Part shown: piece after piece, positions 1 through 7,324 of the stretch
Position numbering within the stretch: position 1 is the first letter of the stretch
Layout: every line of letters starts with the position of its first letter
From: Alphaproteobacteria bacterium
Lineage (GTDB): Bacteria; Pseudomonadota; Alphaproteobacteria; Puniceispirillales; Puniceispirillaceae
DNA: 16,398 nucleotides
Direction of reading: 5' to 3'
NCBI GenBank assembly: GCA_011522945.1
Contig: WTHY01000182.1
Span: 1-16,398 of the forward strand
Position numbers and translations under genes: made by a program
Notes under the pieces: generated by a model
Told to the model about the DNA's origin: nothing
Seen by the model: only the letters and a program-made list of their open reading frames with translations
Database searches by the model: none

Positions 1-1
1 C

Positions 2-649
2 AAAATTGTTATAGCACTCGAAGAATTAGGCTTAGACTATAGGATAAATTTTGTAGATATTGGTAATGATGAGCAGTTTGACCCCGAATTTTTGAAAATT
101 TCGCCTAACAACAAAATGCCAGCCATTATTGACCATAATGGTCCAGATGGTCAGCCTATATCGGTCTTTGAATCTGGCGCTATCTTGCTCTATTTGGCTG
201 AAAAAGCTGGACGACTATTATCCTCTGATCTCCGCCTTAGAATTGAAACGTTGGAATGGCTGAATTGGCAAATTGCTGGTTTTGGACCAATGCTAGGGCA
301 GGCGCATCATTTTAATTTTTATGCACGTGAAAAATTAGATTATGCAATCACACGCTATTCAAACGAGGCAAACCGCCTTTATGGTGTTCTTGATCGCCGC
401 TTGAATGGGCGTGATTTTATTGTAGGGGACGCCCTATCTATTGCTGATATCGCGACCTTGCCATGGACACGGACCTATGAGCGCCAGCATGTGGATATTG
501 ATCACTATCCAAATGTCAAAGATTGGATATTACGGCTGAATCAACGTCCATCGGTTATACAGGCCTATAAGACAGGTGCCGAACGCCGTCAGGATTTACG
601 TGATTTGTCTGAGACAGACTGGACAAAATTATTTGGTCTTCAAAAGTAA
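2..649 (+). CDS. yfcG: Glutathione S-transferase, Nu-class YfcG-like (5' end cut by window)
   Basis: The reading frame is open from base 2, so the real start lies before the window; the TTG at 92 is only an internal leucine. The visible 215 residues cover most of the thioredoxin-like N-terminal domain, with the SPNNKMPAIID stretch (cis-proline loop) and FESGAILLYLAEK glutathione-binding motif. The all-helical C-terminal domain follows, with GPMLGQAHHFNF and the SIADIATLPW N-capping box. From memory these motifs match E. coli YfcG/YghU closely, and roughly 15 N-terminal residues appear to be missing. Nu-class enzymes bind two glutathiones and act as disulfide-bond reductases rather than classical conjugating transferases. 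That role is inferred from the family. The protein should be cytosolic. The next gene starts about 60 bases downstream on the same strand with no clear functional tie. Confidence 0.93.
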   Translation, partial: KIVIALEELGLDYRINFVDIGNDEQFDPEFLKISPNNKMPAIIDHNGPDGQPISVFESGAILLYLAEKAGRLLSSDLRLRIETLEWLNWQIAGFGPMLGQAHHFNFYAREKLDYAITRYSNEANRLYGVLDRRLNGRDFIVGDALSIADIATLPWTRTYERQHVDIDHYPNVKDWILRLNQRPSVIQAYKTGAERRQDLRDLSETDWTKLFGLQK

Positions 650-708
650 GGCTGACATGTTGAGAAGCTGTCCACATCTCTATGGTTGTCTTACTGAAGG
701 GCACAGCC

Positions 709-1719
709 ATGGATAAGGGCTGGATAGAAATACATGATGCAGGCATGTATGTTGCGCCAGCTGATGCATTTGTTGACCCAGTTAAGCCAGTGCAGACAGC
801 ACTTATTACCCATGGGCATGCTGATCATGCGCGGGCTGGGCATAAGCATGTTATAGCCACGCCGGAAACACTTGCTATCATGGCATCTCGCTATGGTGAT
901 AATTTTGCTGAAAAAACGACACCTCTCCCGTATGGGCATAGTCTTGATTTGCAAACTGTTAAAATACGAACGGCACCAGCTGGACATGTTTTAGGCTCTG
1001 CGCAGATCATTCTTGAACATAATGCAACACGTATAATAGCAGCTGGCGACTATAAGCGGAAAGCAGATCCAACCTGCGAACCATTTGAAGTTGTTCCATG
1101 TGATATATTCATTACAGAGGCAACATTTGGCTTGCCTGTTTTCCGGCATCCAGACCCGGCAAGTGAGATTCAAAAGTTGCTTGATGCACAAGCTCTATTT
1201 CCTGATAGGTCTATCGTGATTGGTGCCTATTCGCTAGGTAAGGCTCAGCGCATTATTGCGCTTTTAAGAGAGGCGGGTTGGGATGCACCAATATATCTGC
1301 ATGGCGCAATCCAGCCTCTTTGCCGCTTATATGAGACGCACGGTGTCAATCTTGGTGATTTACAATCTGCGACGATTGGTGAGCGTGGCGTGCCGCAAGA
1401 TTATCTAAAAGGGCAATTTATCATAGCACCGCCATCAGCCTTATCTGCAAAATGGGCACAGAGGCTTCCAGATCCAATGGTGGTATTCGCATCAGGCTGG
1501 ATGCAAGTCCGGCAGCGGGCAAAACAAAGAGGTGTCGAGCTTCCATTAATATTATCAGATCATGCTGACTGGGCTGACTTGCTTATGACGATAGAGCAAA
1601 TTGCACCCAAATTAGTATGGGTGACCCATGGTCGTGAGGATGCGCTGATCCATGCTTGTGCACAAATGGGCATTCCGGCTGAAGCCTTATCTCTCATCGG
1701 ATATGATGAGGAAACCTGA
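709..1719 (+). CDS. Ligase-associated DNA exonuclease (metallo-beta-lactamase / beta-CASP fold)
   Basis: This 336-residue protein has the metal-binding HGHADH motif at residues 35-40. It also has AGHVLGS (92-98), AAGDYKRKADP (111-121), SDHADW (283-288) and THGRED near 306-311. Together these define an mRNA 3'-end processing/SNM1-type beta-CASP nuclease. Its position directly before an ATP-dependent ligase of the PP_1105 type makes it the ligase-associated exonuclease (TIGR04122-like). It probably trims DNA ends before sealing; this is inferred from family and context. I chose ATG 709 because GAAGG lies eight bases upstream; an in-frame ATG at 682 has no Shine-Dalgarno sequence and would add nine non-conserved residues. 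The stop overlaps the ligase start by one base (TGATG), which implies translational coupling. Confidence 0.93.
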   Translation: MDKGWIEIHDAGMYVAPADAFVDPVKPVQTALITHGHADHARAGHKHVIATPETLAIMASRYGDNFAEKTTPLPYGHSLDLQTVKIRTAPAGHVLGSAQIILEHNATRIIAAGDYKRKADPTCEPFEVVPCDIFITEATFGLPVFRHPDPASEIQKLLDAQALFPDRSIVIGAYSLGKAQRIIALLREAGWDAPIYLHGAIQPLCRLYETHGVNLGDLQSATIGERGVPQDYLKGQFIIAPPSALSAKWAQRLPDPMVVFASGWMQVRQRAKQRGVELPLILSDHADWADLLMTIEQIAPKLVWVTHGREDALIHACAQMGIPAEALSLIGYDEET

Positions 1720-3305
1720 TGCAGGCATTTGCAGAATTATTAGAGCATTTAATTTTCTCACCGCGGCGGCAGGTCAAGCTGACCTATTTGAGTGATTGGC
1801 TAAAACAAACGCCCGACCCGGATAGAGGATATGGGCTAGCTGCTTTAACTGGTGAGCTAAGCTTTAAAAGTGTAAAGGCGGGTTTAGTGCGGGAACTGGC
1901 AAGTCAGGTTGTAGATCCAGACTTATTTGCTCTATCTTACGATTTTGTCGGTGATCTTGCGGAGACAACGGCACTCGTCTGGCCAGAAAGAGACCGCGTT
2001 AATATAGGCCCCCTTCTTCTGCGCGAGGTTGTTGAACATCTACAGCTAGCAAGCAGGCCTGCTGCATCGGAGCTTGTGAAGGGCTGGCTGTATAACTTGC
2101 CAGAGGCACAACGCTGGGCTCTGCTAAAACTGGCTACTGGCGGCATGCGTGTTGGTGTATCAGCGCGGATGGCACGCCTTGCTCTGGCAGATGCCTACAA
2201 TACACCCGTTGAACAAATAGAGGAAATCTGGCCCATAATATCTGTGCCTTACACAGAATTATTTGCATGGTTAGAAGGGAAAGCAGAACGCCCAAATGCT
2301 GAGGGAAGAGCTGTGTTTCGTCCATTAATGCTCGCCCATCCGTTAGAGGAGCCTGATTTAGCAAAAATGGATCTGGTAGAGTATCAGATTGAGTGGAAGT
2401 GGGATGGAGCTCGCGTGCAATTTGTATCAGCAGAAGAGGGGGTAAAGCTCTTTTCACGGTCTGGCGATGATATTAATGCGAGTTTCCCTGATATGATTTT
2501 GCCAATAAAGTGGCAGGGTGTTCTAGATGGAGAATTGTTGGCTGGAACACCAGGTGAAATTGGTAGCTTTCAAGATTTACAACAACGATTAAATAGAAAG
2601 AAACCATCTGCAAAATTACAAGAGACACATCCAGTATTTCTACGAGTCTATGATATTCTATTTGATGGTGAAGATGACCTGCGCAGATTATCACTTCGCA
2701 AACGTCGCAAGCATCTAGAAACGATACTCCCTCAGTTGGATACAGATAAAATTGATATATCCACTGTTGTAGCCGGCACAAATTTAGAGGAATTAAATCA
2801 AATGCGAGATGCCTGCAGAATGGGCGGCTTGATTGAAGGTCTCATGCTAAAGAGGCAAGATGGTGACTATAAATCTGGCCGCATTAAGGGGGAGTGGTTT
2901 AAATGGAAACGGGACCCCTTAACAGCAGATGTTGTAATTATGTATGCACAACGCGGACATGGGAAGCGGTCATCTTTTTATTCTGATTTTACATTTGGAG
3001 CCTGGCGTATCACTGACAACACGCCTGAATTAGTGCCGGTTGGTAAGGCCTATTCTGGATTTACAGATGTTGAATTAAAACGGCTTGATAAATTTGTTCG
3101 TGAAAATACTATCCAAAAATTCGGACCAGTTCGAGAGGTTGCAAAATCTCTTGTGATAGAGGTCGCTTTTGACTCTTTGTCTATGTCCAAGCGCCACAAA
3201 TCTGGATTGGCAATGCGGTTTCCGCGTTTTCGGGCCATTCGATGGGACAAGGCTGCTAAGGAGGCAGATACGGTTGAGACATTGCAACGTCTGATAGACA
3301 GCTAA
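1719..3305 (+). CDS. ATP-dependent DNA ligase (PP_1105 / ligase-associated cluster family)
   Basis: The protein has 528 residues. An N-terminal helical DNA-binding domain (about 1-200) is followed by the nucleotidyltransferase domain. The catalytic lysine is K227 in the KWDG motif (motif I). FSRSG lies at 245-249, VLDGEL at 268-273 (motif III), EGLMLKR at 373-379 (motif IV) and WFKWKRD at 393-399 (motif V). An OB-fold domain ends with RFPRFRAIRWDK near 500-511 (motif VI). The enzyme should seal nicks with ATP through a lysyl-AMP intermediate, in repair rather than replication. GAGG sits seven bases before the ATG, inside the end of the exonuclease gene. No helicase or phosphoesterase partner follows: the next gene converges, its stop five bases beyond this one. 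Confidence 0.95.
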   Translation: MQAFAELLEHLIFSPRRQVKLTYLSDWLKQTPDPDRGYGLAALTGELSFKSVKAGLVRELASQVVDPDLFALSYDFVGDLAETTALVWPERDRVNIGPLLLREVVEHLQLASRPAASELVKGWLYNLPEAQRWALLKLATGGMRVGVSARMARLALADAYNTPVEQIEEIWPIISVPYTELFAWLEGKAERPNAEGRAVFRPLMLAHPLEEPDLAKMDLVEYQIEWKWDGARVQFVSAEEGVKLFSRSGDDINASFPDMILPIKWQGVLDGELLAGTPGEIGSFQDLQQRLNRKKPSAKLQETHPVFLRVYDILFDGEDDLRRLSLRKRRKHLETILPQLDTDKIDISTVVAGTNLEELNQMRDACRMGGLIEGLMLKRQDGDYKSGRIKGEWFKWKRDPLTADVVIMYAQRGHGKRSSFYSDFTFGAWRITDNTPELVPVGKAYSGFTDVELKRLDKFVRENTIQKFGPVREVAKSLVIEVAFDSLSMSKRHKSGLAMRFPRFRAIRWDKAAKEADTVETLQRLIDS

Positions 3306-3310
3306 AATGG

Positions 3311-3463
3311 CTAGGGTTTCGGCGCGCCTGTGCGCCGACATCTCTCAGAGCAATATTTCACAGAGTCCCAGTCACGAGACCATTTTTTGCGCCAGGCAAA
3401 GGGTTTCTCGCATACAAGGCAGATTTTTTCTGGTAGGTTTCCCTTTTTTACCATCTTCGCCAT
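3311..3463 (-). CDS. DUF2256 zinc-ribbon-like small protein
   Basis: I found this 50-residue frame by translating the minus strand between the ligase gene and the small membrane protein gene. It opens at ATG 3463 and stops with TAG at 3311-3313. The protein begins MAKMVKKGNLPEKICLVC and carries PFAWRKKWSRDWDSVKYCSE, the strongly conserved core of DUF2256. Cysteines C15, C18, C38 and C42 form a CxxC-x19-CxxxC pattern likely to bind zinc. Its length is normal for the family. No strong Shine-Dalgarno sequence is visible, and the ATG at 3454 (fourth codon) is an alternative start. It lies 30 bases behind the 61-residue membrane protein gene and is probably the last gene of the ycgN operon. The function of DUF2256 is unknown to me; nucleic-acid or protein binding would be a guess. 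Confidence 0.85.
   Translation of the reverse strand: MAKMVKKGNLPEKICLVCEKPFAWRKKWSRDWDSVKYCSERCRRTGAPKP
3319..3338. terminator. GC-rich hairpin between convergent genes (weak terminator candidate)
   Basis: TCGGCGC (3319-3325) and GCGCCGA (3332-3338) form a perfect seven-base-pair stem around a six-base loop. It lies just past the ligase stop and inside the last codons of the DUF2256 gene. It could end transcription from either side, but no T-run follows on either strand. A role as an intrinsic terminator is therefore doubtful. Confidence 0.25.
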
Positions 3464-3493
3464 CGGTGGGGTCTCGCAGCCTAAACTTTATGT

Positions 3494-3679
3494 CTAATTT
3501 GCAGAAGTCTGATAGCTGTCACGTAAGGTGCAGCTTCCAGTAAACATCTGTGTTGCCAGTGACTCTTTACATTTCATCCAGTCTGGATTTCCAACACCTG
3601 ATACATCACGCCAAATATAGGCTATGGCGAATAGCACCAATAAAATTACCCAGACCCAACGCAAATCAAAATTTGGCAT
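3494..3679 (-). CDS. Small single-helix membrane protein, unknown function
   Basis: The 61-residue product has a hydrophobic helix at about residues 8-22, after the short leader MPNFDLR. A soluble tail follows with GVGNPDWMKCKES and two cysteines, C37 and C50. Start choice is firm: AAGGTGG lies eight bases before the ATG, at the ycgN stop codon, so translation is probably coupled to ycgN, whose stop is only 14 bases upstream. If the helix is an anchor, the tail most likely faces the periplasm, where the two cysteines could pair; this is inference. I do not recognise a named family. The strong ribosome binding site, operon position and credible protein-like composition argue that it is real. 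Confidence 0.75.
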   Translation of the reverse strand: MPNFDLRWVWVILLVLFAIAYIWRDVSGVGNPDWMKCKESLATQMFTGSCTLRDSYQTSAN

Positions 3680-3687
3680 TCAGATTT

Positions 3688-3694
3688 CCACCTT
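3688..3694 (-). promoter_or_regulatory. Strong Shine-Dalgarno for the 61-residue membrane protein
   Basis: On the minus strand AAGGTGG sits eight bases before the ATG at 3679 and shares one base with the ycgN TAA stop. This near-consensus site supports the small gene as genuine and suggests translational coupling with ycgN. Confidence 0.7.
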
Positions 3695-4143
3695 TATGAA
3701 CATTCATCCCAATCTGTTATATGGTCTGGCATATCTTCATCTGCAATAGTTGTTTCTGGGAATATTCGTCCAGCAACTGAGTGCCCAGCGCGTTTAGGAC
3801 TATCTGCTTGTCCCGTGATAAGTGGATGCCAATCTGGCAGGCTTTTCCCTTCATCAAGACGACGATAGGCACAAGTTTTTGGCATCCAGCTCAACTGTGA
3901 GAGTGTTTCGGGTGTCAAGATAATACAATCAGGCACAATGCTCTTACGGTTGGTATAATTGCTACATTTTGCTGTTTGGCAATTCAGTAATTTGCAACCG
4001 ACATCTGTGCTGAAAATCTCTTCTGTATCTTCATCTTGGAGTTTCAAAACACAGCATTTACCGCATCCATCACATAGCGATTCCCATTCTTCAGGTGTCA
4101 TGTCGGATAATGATTTTGTTTCCCAGAATTTCTCACCTGACAT
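3694..4143 (-). CDS. ycgN: YcgN / UPF0260 cysteine-cluster protein
   Basis: The 149-residue protein matches E. coli YcgN as I recall it, from FWETKSLSDMTPEEWESLCDG through the CDGCGKCC cluster (C24, C27, C30, C31). Further conserved cysteines are C50, C60, C73 and C91, and PKTCAYRRL and DWHPLITG follow. The CxxCxxCC cluster belongs to the YkgJ-type metal-chelating fold, presumed to bind zinc or iron. The cellular role is unknown. Start: the conserved FW-x-TK segment lies before the second methionine (ATG at 4101), so ATG 4143 is required. The gene therefore overlaps the 3' end of the cfa gene by 46 bases in another frame. No good Shine-Dalgarno is visible, so reinitiation or coupling from cfa is plausible. 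Confidence 0.92.
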   Translation of the reverse strand: MSGEKFWETKSLSDMTPEEWESLCDGCGKCCVLKLQDEDTEEIFSTDVGCKLLNCQTAKCSNYTNRKSIVPDCIILTPETLSQLSWMPKTCAYRRLDEGKSLPDWHPLITGQADSPKRAGHSVAGRIFPETTIADEDMPDHITDWDECS

Positions 4144-5372
4144 AATCGTTTCACATATTCTTTTGTAGTTTTGGATATATAGCTTCTTGTTAATGGCACA
4201 GCATCCTGCTGATGCGCCAGTTGAATCTGCAAAACCATGCCAGCACCTGACCGAAAATAATATTCACTGCCAAGTAAATAAAATTCCCACATTCTGACAA
4301 ATTGCTCGTCATAAATCTCAGTGAATCTATCTTTTTGTTCAAGGAACCGGTTACGCCATATTTTCAAAGTATCTGCATAATGCAGGCGCATAATTTCAAT
4401 ATCTGTTATGAATAGGCCAGCTTTATGAATAGCTGTATGAATTTGACCAATATTAGGAAGATACCCACCTGGAAAAATATATTTTTCTATCCATGGATTT
4501 GTGGGGTGCGGTGCGCCAAATCGAGCAATCGTATGAATGACAGCAGCACCATCCGGTTTTAAGCAAGATGCCAATTTTTGAAAGAATACAGAGTAATTTT
4601 CTAATCCGACATGTTCAAACATGCCAACCGAAACGATTCTATCAAACTGGGTATCTAGGCGCCGATAATCTTCTATTGAAAATTCAGGGGAGTGTATATC
4701 TTTGTCACCCCAAAGGGGCCTTTGCGCATTAGCATAGCCATGTTGCGCTTCTGACAAGGTAATACCCTTTACCCTCATGCTAGGTTCAAATAGGCGCAAC
4801 GCATAGGCAAGTCCACCCCAACCGCAGCCAATATCGAGAACTGAAAGATTTGGCTTTAGATGTAATTTAGCGCCAAGCCGCGCCAGCTTTAATTCTTGAG
4901 CTGACTCAAGGTCCATCTGCGGGGATGCAAAATAGGCACAAGAATATTGCCGCCATGGATCTAAAAACGTGTCATAAAGCCGGTCATCAAGGTCATAATG
5001 ATGTGCCACATTTCGCTTTGACTTACCGAGTGTGTTTACCGGCTTGAAGACATATAGTAATTTATGAATATAGCGAGTATAGCGGCCCAAAAGATGTTGT
5101 TCCCATTGTTGTTGATTGTCATGCAACAGTTTTATGAAATCTTCTAATGTGCCCTGTATTATCCATAAATCACCCGTCATATATAACTCGCCAATAGCGA
5201 GTTCAGGATTGTGGATAAAACGTTTGAAGCTATGACGATTTTTCAGGCCAATTGTGGTCTCTAGCCCGCTTTGCTGTCCTGCAGCTTTGATGAATTCACC
5301 CGATGAGAGTTGGATGTTCAGCGTGCCAACAGAGATAAATTGTTGTAACAGCAACTTATAAATATGGTACAT
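4098..5372 (-). CDS. cfa: Cyclopropane-fatty-acyl-phospholipid synthase family SAM methyltransferase
   Basis: From ATG 5372 the product has 424 residues. A poorly conserved N-terminal lipid-binding-type domain contains NPELAIGELYMTGDLW. The methyltransferase domain follows: NVAHHYDLDDRLYDTFLD, YSCAYF (C145), SAM motif VLDIGCGWGG (178-187), MFEHVG (251-256), FPGGYLP (300-306) and HYADTLKIW (331-339). CFA synthases add a methylene from S-adenosylmethionine across double bonds of membrane phospholipid acyl chains, usually in stationary phase or under acid stress. The substrate here is inferred, and other methyl-fatty-acid enzymes share the fold. ATG 5372 has AGAGGG six bases upstream; a GTG at 5411 in frame has no such site. 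The gene diverges from mnmC across 87 bases and overlaps ycgN by 46 bases at its 3' end. Confidence 0.92.
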   Translation of the reverse strand: MYHIYKLLLQQFISVGTLNIQLSSGEFIKAAGQQSGLETTIGLKNRHSFKRFIHNPELAIGELYMTGDLWIIQGTLEDFIKLLHDNQQQWEQHLLGRYTRYIHKLLYVFKPVNTLGKSKRNVAHHYDLDDRLYDTFLDPWRQYSCAYFASPQMDLESAQELKLARLGAKLHLKPNLSVLDIGCGWGGLAYALRLFEPSMRVKGITLSEAQHGYANAQRPLWGDKDIHSPEFSIEDYRRLDTQFDRIVSVGMFEHVGLENYSVFFQKLASCLKPDGAAVIHTIARFGAPHPTNPWIEKYIFPGGYLPNIGQIHTAIHKAGLFITDIEIMRLHYADTLKIWRNRFLEQKDRFTEIYDEQFVRMWEFYLLGSEYYFRSGAGMVLQIQLAHQQDAVPLTRSYISKTTKEYVKRLCQVRNSGKQNHYPT

Positions 5373-5459
5373 GAATAGCCCTCTTATAGAGTTTGTATAA
5401 GGTCGATTCACCGTCCAACCCTATGATCGCCGGATTAGGATTTTCAGAAAAGGAAAAAA
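5373..5459. promoter_or_regulatory. Divergent cfa / mnmC intergenic region
   Basis: These 87 bases separate two divergently transcribed genes and must hold both leaders if the genes have their own promoters. TATGAT at 5422-5427 resembles a -10 box facing mnmC, and TTGGAC on the minus strand resembles a -35 facing cfa. Neither has a well-spaced partner element. I cannot name operators. Confidence 0.3.
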
Positions 5460-7295
5460 ATGCAGGATGCAGCGATGAAAGATGCACATGCACGCTTGCG
5501 CCCCTTAGATGTCTCTGTTGAAGAGGGTGTACTGCGCTCCACACAGCATGATGATATATTCTTTTCGAATGAAAATGGGTTGGCAGAAAGCCAATATGTT
5601 TTTCTAGACGGCACAGACATAAAAACGCGCCTTTTGAATAGTGATCATCTAGTGATTGCAGAAACCGGATTTGGTACAGGTTTAAATCTGGCAGCCTTGA
5701 TGCAACTTATGCATAGGATTGGTGCGAAAACCAAAATTGACTATATTAGTTTTGAGGCTTGCCCTCTCACATCTGAGCTTATTGAAGTCGCCCATAGGCC
5801 TTTTCCTGAAATAGGAAGATATTCCTCGGAAATTCGTGCGCAATTACCGCCAAGATGGCCTGGTGCACATTTTCGAACGCTCATGGAGGGGCAAATTCAT
5901 CTGCATCTGCATTATGGCGAGGCAGGCATTTTGATGAAGCGTCAGCAATTTGCTGCAGATATTTGGTTTTTAGATGGGTTTTCACCGTCGAAAAATACAG
6001 ATTTATGGTCTCCTGACATATGTAATCAGATAGCGCGTCTCTCAACATCTGACACACGATTAGCAACATTTACAGTAGCTGCATCTGTGCGGACAGCATT
6101 AAGCGAGGCTGGTTTTTCGCTTGCAAAACGGCCTGGCTTTGGGCGCAAGCGCGATATGCTGGTTGGTACCTATAAAAATGGTCAAACAGCCACTAGCACA
6201 GTGCCAAAATCAGTAGCTATTTTAGGAGGGGGTATTGCTGGTGCTGCTATTGCCTCAGGCTTACGACAGGTTGGCATTTCGCATGTGCTAATAGAACAGG
6301 GTGCATCCTTAGCAGGTGCAGCATCTGGAAATCCTCTCGGTTTGCAGTCGCCGCGACTACGGGTAGATAATCATCCTATTTCCAGGCTATCTATTTCAGC
6401 ATTTTCGCGTGCTTGCGATATTGCCATTGCGGCAGGCGCAGTTATCTCTAAAGGTACGGTAGCGCTTGATATGCCAGAACGTGAGTTGGATCGTCACAGG
6501 AAACTTGCACAACAAGGATGGCCTCGTGATTTGTTTGAAATGCTTGACCTTGATGGCGTAGAAAAATTTACAGGCATAGAACTTGGTGTTGGCGGTATTT
6601 ATTATCCTCGTGCACAGGTGATATCGCCAGTACAGCTCACACATCACCTTGCTGAGGGCAGTGATATGATAGTGGGAGACGCTCTATCATCAGTCTCGCG
6701 CGTGCCAGATGGCTGGAAAATAGAATTTGAGTCTACATCTGATATCATCGTTTCACATCTCGTGCTTGCGGCAGGTTCAGACCTGCCTGATTTGTTGGAG
6801 ATGTTAGATTGTCCGCCATTGCCACTGCAGGTTACATCGGGTCAGCTTAGCTATTTTCCGCAAGATAATCGCATGCGCGGGCTGAAAATAGCCTTGCATT
6901 ATGGGGGGTATATAGCTGCAGACAGAGATGGCCATTTTATTGCCGGTGCAAGTTTTGATAAAGATGCCGCTTTAGATATTACAGATGAGGCTCACATACA
7001 TAATATATCTCTAATGCCAGAGGCCTTGCGTATGGGCGCAGAAATTCGTGGTTTAAAAGGGCGCGTATCACGAAGGTTGGCAACCTCAGATAGATGGCCT
7101 TTATTAGGGGCATATGGTGATAATTTGTCTATAATTAGTGCATTAGGCGCAAGAGGCCTTACATTAGCGCCGCTTCTTGGTGAAGTGTTGGCACGTCAGC
7201 TGGCAGGGCGACCGGCCGGTATAGACAGTGAAATCATAGATATGATTACGCCCGTTCGGTTTCAGAAACGCCTAAAGAAACGTCCACAAAAATAA
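5460..7295 (+). CDS. mnmC: Bifunctional tRNA mnm5(s2)U34 biosynthesis protein MnmC
   Basis: The 611-residue protein has both fused enzymes. Residues 1 to about 240 are the SAM-dependent methyltransferase: the SAM loop is ETGFGTGLNLAAL (68-80), with DGFSP at 172-176 and GFGRKRDM at 226-233. From about 250 comes the FAD-dependent oxidoreductase, with the dinucleotide loop ILGGGIAGAA (254-263) and ASGNPLGLQSPRL near 288-300. The oxidase half removes the carboxymethyl group of cmnm5U34 and the methylase half converts nm5U to mnm5U in the anticodon wobble position of certain tRNAs. It is somewhat shorter than the E. coli protein but has all the motifs I expect. AAAAGGA sits five bases before ATG 5460. 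The gene stands alone between divergent cfa and the convergent SDR gene, whose end is 29 bases away. Confidence 0.94.
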   Translation: MQDAAMKDAHARLRPLDVSVEEGVLRSTQHDDIFFSNENGLAESQYVFLDGTDIKTRLLNSDHLVIAETGFGTGLNLAALMQLMHRIGAKTKIDYISFEACPLTSELIEVAHRPFPEIGRYSSEIRAQLPPRWPGAHFRTLMEGQIHLHLHYGEAGILMKRQQFAADIWFLDGFSPSKNTDLWSPDICNQIARLSTSDTRLATFTVAASVRTALSEAGFSLAKRPGFGRKRDMLVGTYKNGQTATSTVPKSVAILGGGIAGAAIASGLRQVGISHVLIEQGASLAGAASGNPLGLQSPRLRVDNHPISRLSISAFSRACDIAIAAGAVISKGTVALDMPERELDRHRKLAQQGWPRDLFEMLDLDGVEKFTGIELGVGGIYYPRAQVISPVQLTHHLAEGSDMIVGDALSSVSRVPDGWKIEFESTSDIIVSHLVLAAGSDLPDLLEMLDCPPLPLQVTSGQLSYFPQDNRMRGLKIALHYGGYIAADRDGHFIAGASFDKDAALDITDEAHIHNISLMPEALRMGAEIRGLKGRVSRRLATSDRWPLLGAYGDNLSIISALGARGLTLAPLLGEVLARQLAGRPAGIDSEIIDMITPVRFQKRLKKRPQK

Positions 7296-7324
7296 TCTAG
7301 TCGCCGCAAGATATAATACTTTGA

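Noticed and set aside
92..649. Glutathione transferase starting at TTG 92
   Set aside because: The conserved thioredoxin-like N-terminus continues upstream in frame to the window edge, so this codon is internal.
3307..3543. Plus-strand frame of 78 codons directly after the ligase stop
   Set aside because: It lies antisense to the DUF2256 gene and runs into the membrane protein gene. Its serine-rich product resembles no family I know, while the opposite strand encodes a clearly conserved protein.
5210..5218. Second perfect DnaA-box nine-mer
   Set aside because: It lies inside the cfa coding region and encodes part of a conserved segment (FIHNPE), so a regulatory role is unlikely.
7296..7324. 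Terminator expected between convergent mnmC and SDR genes
   Set aside because: The 29 bases show no stem with a following T-run on either strand.
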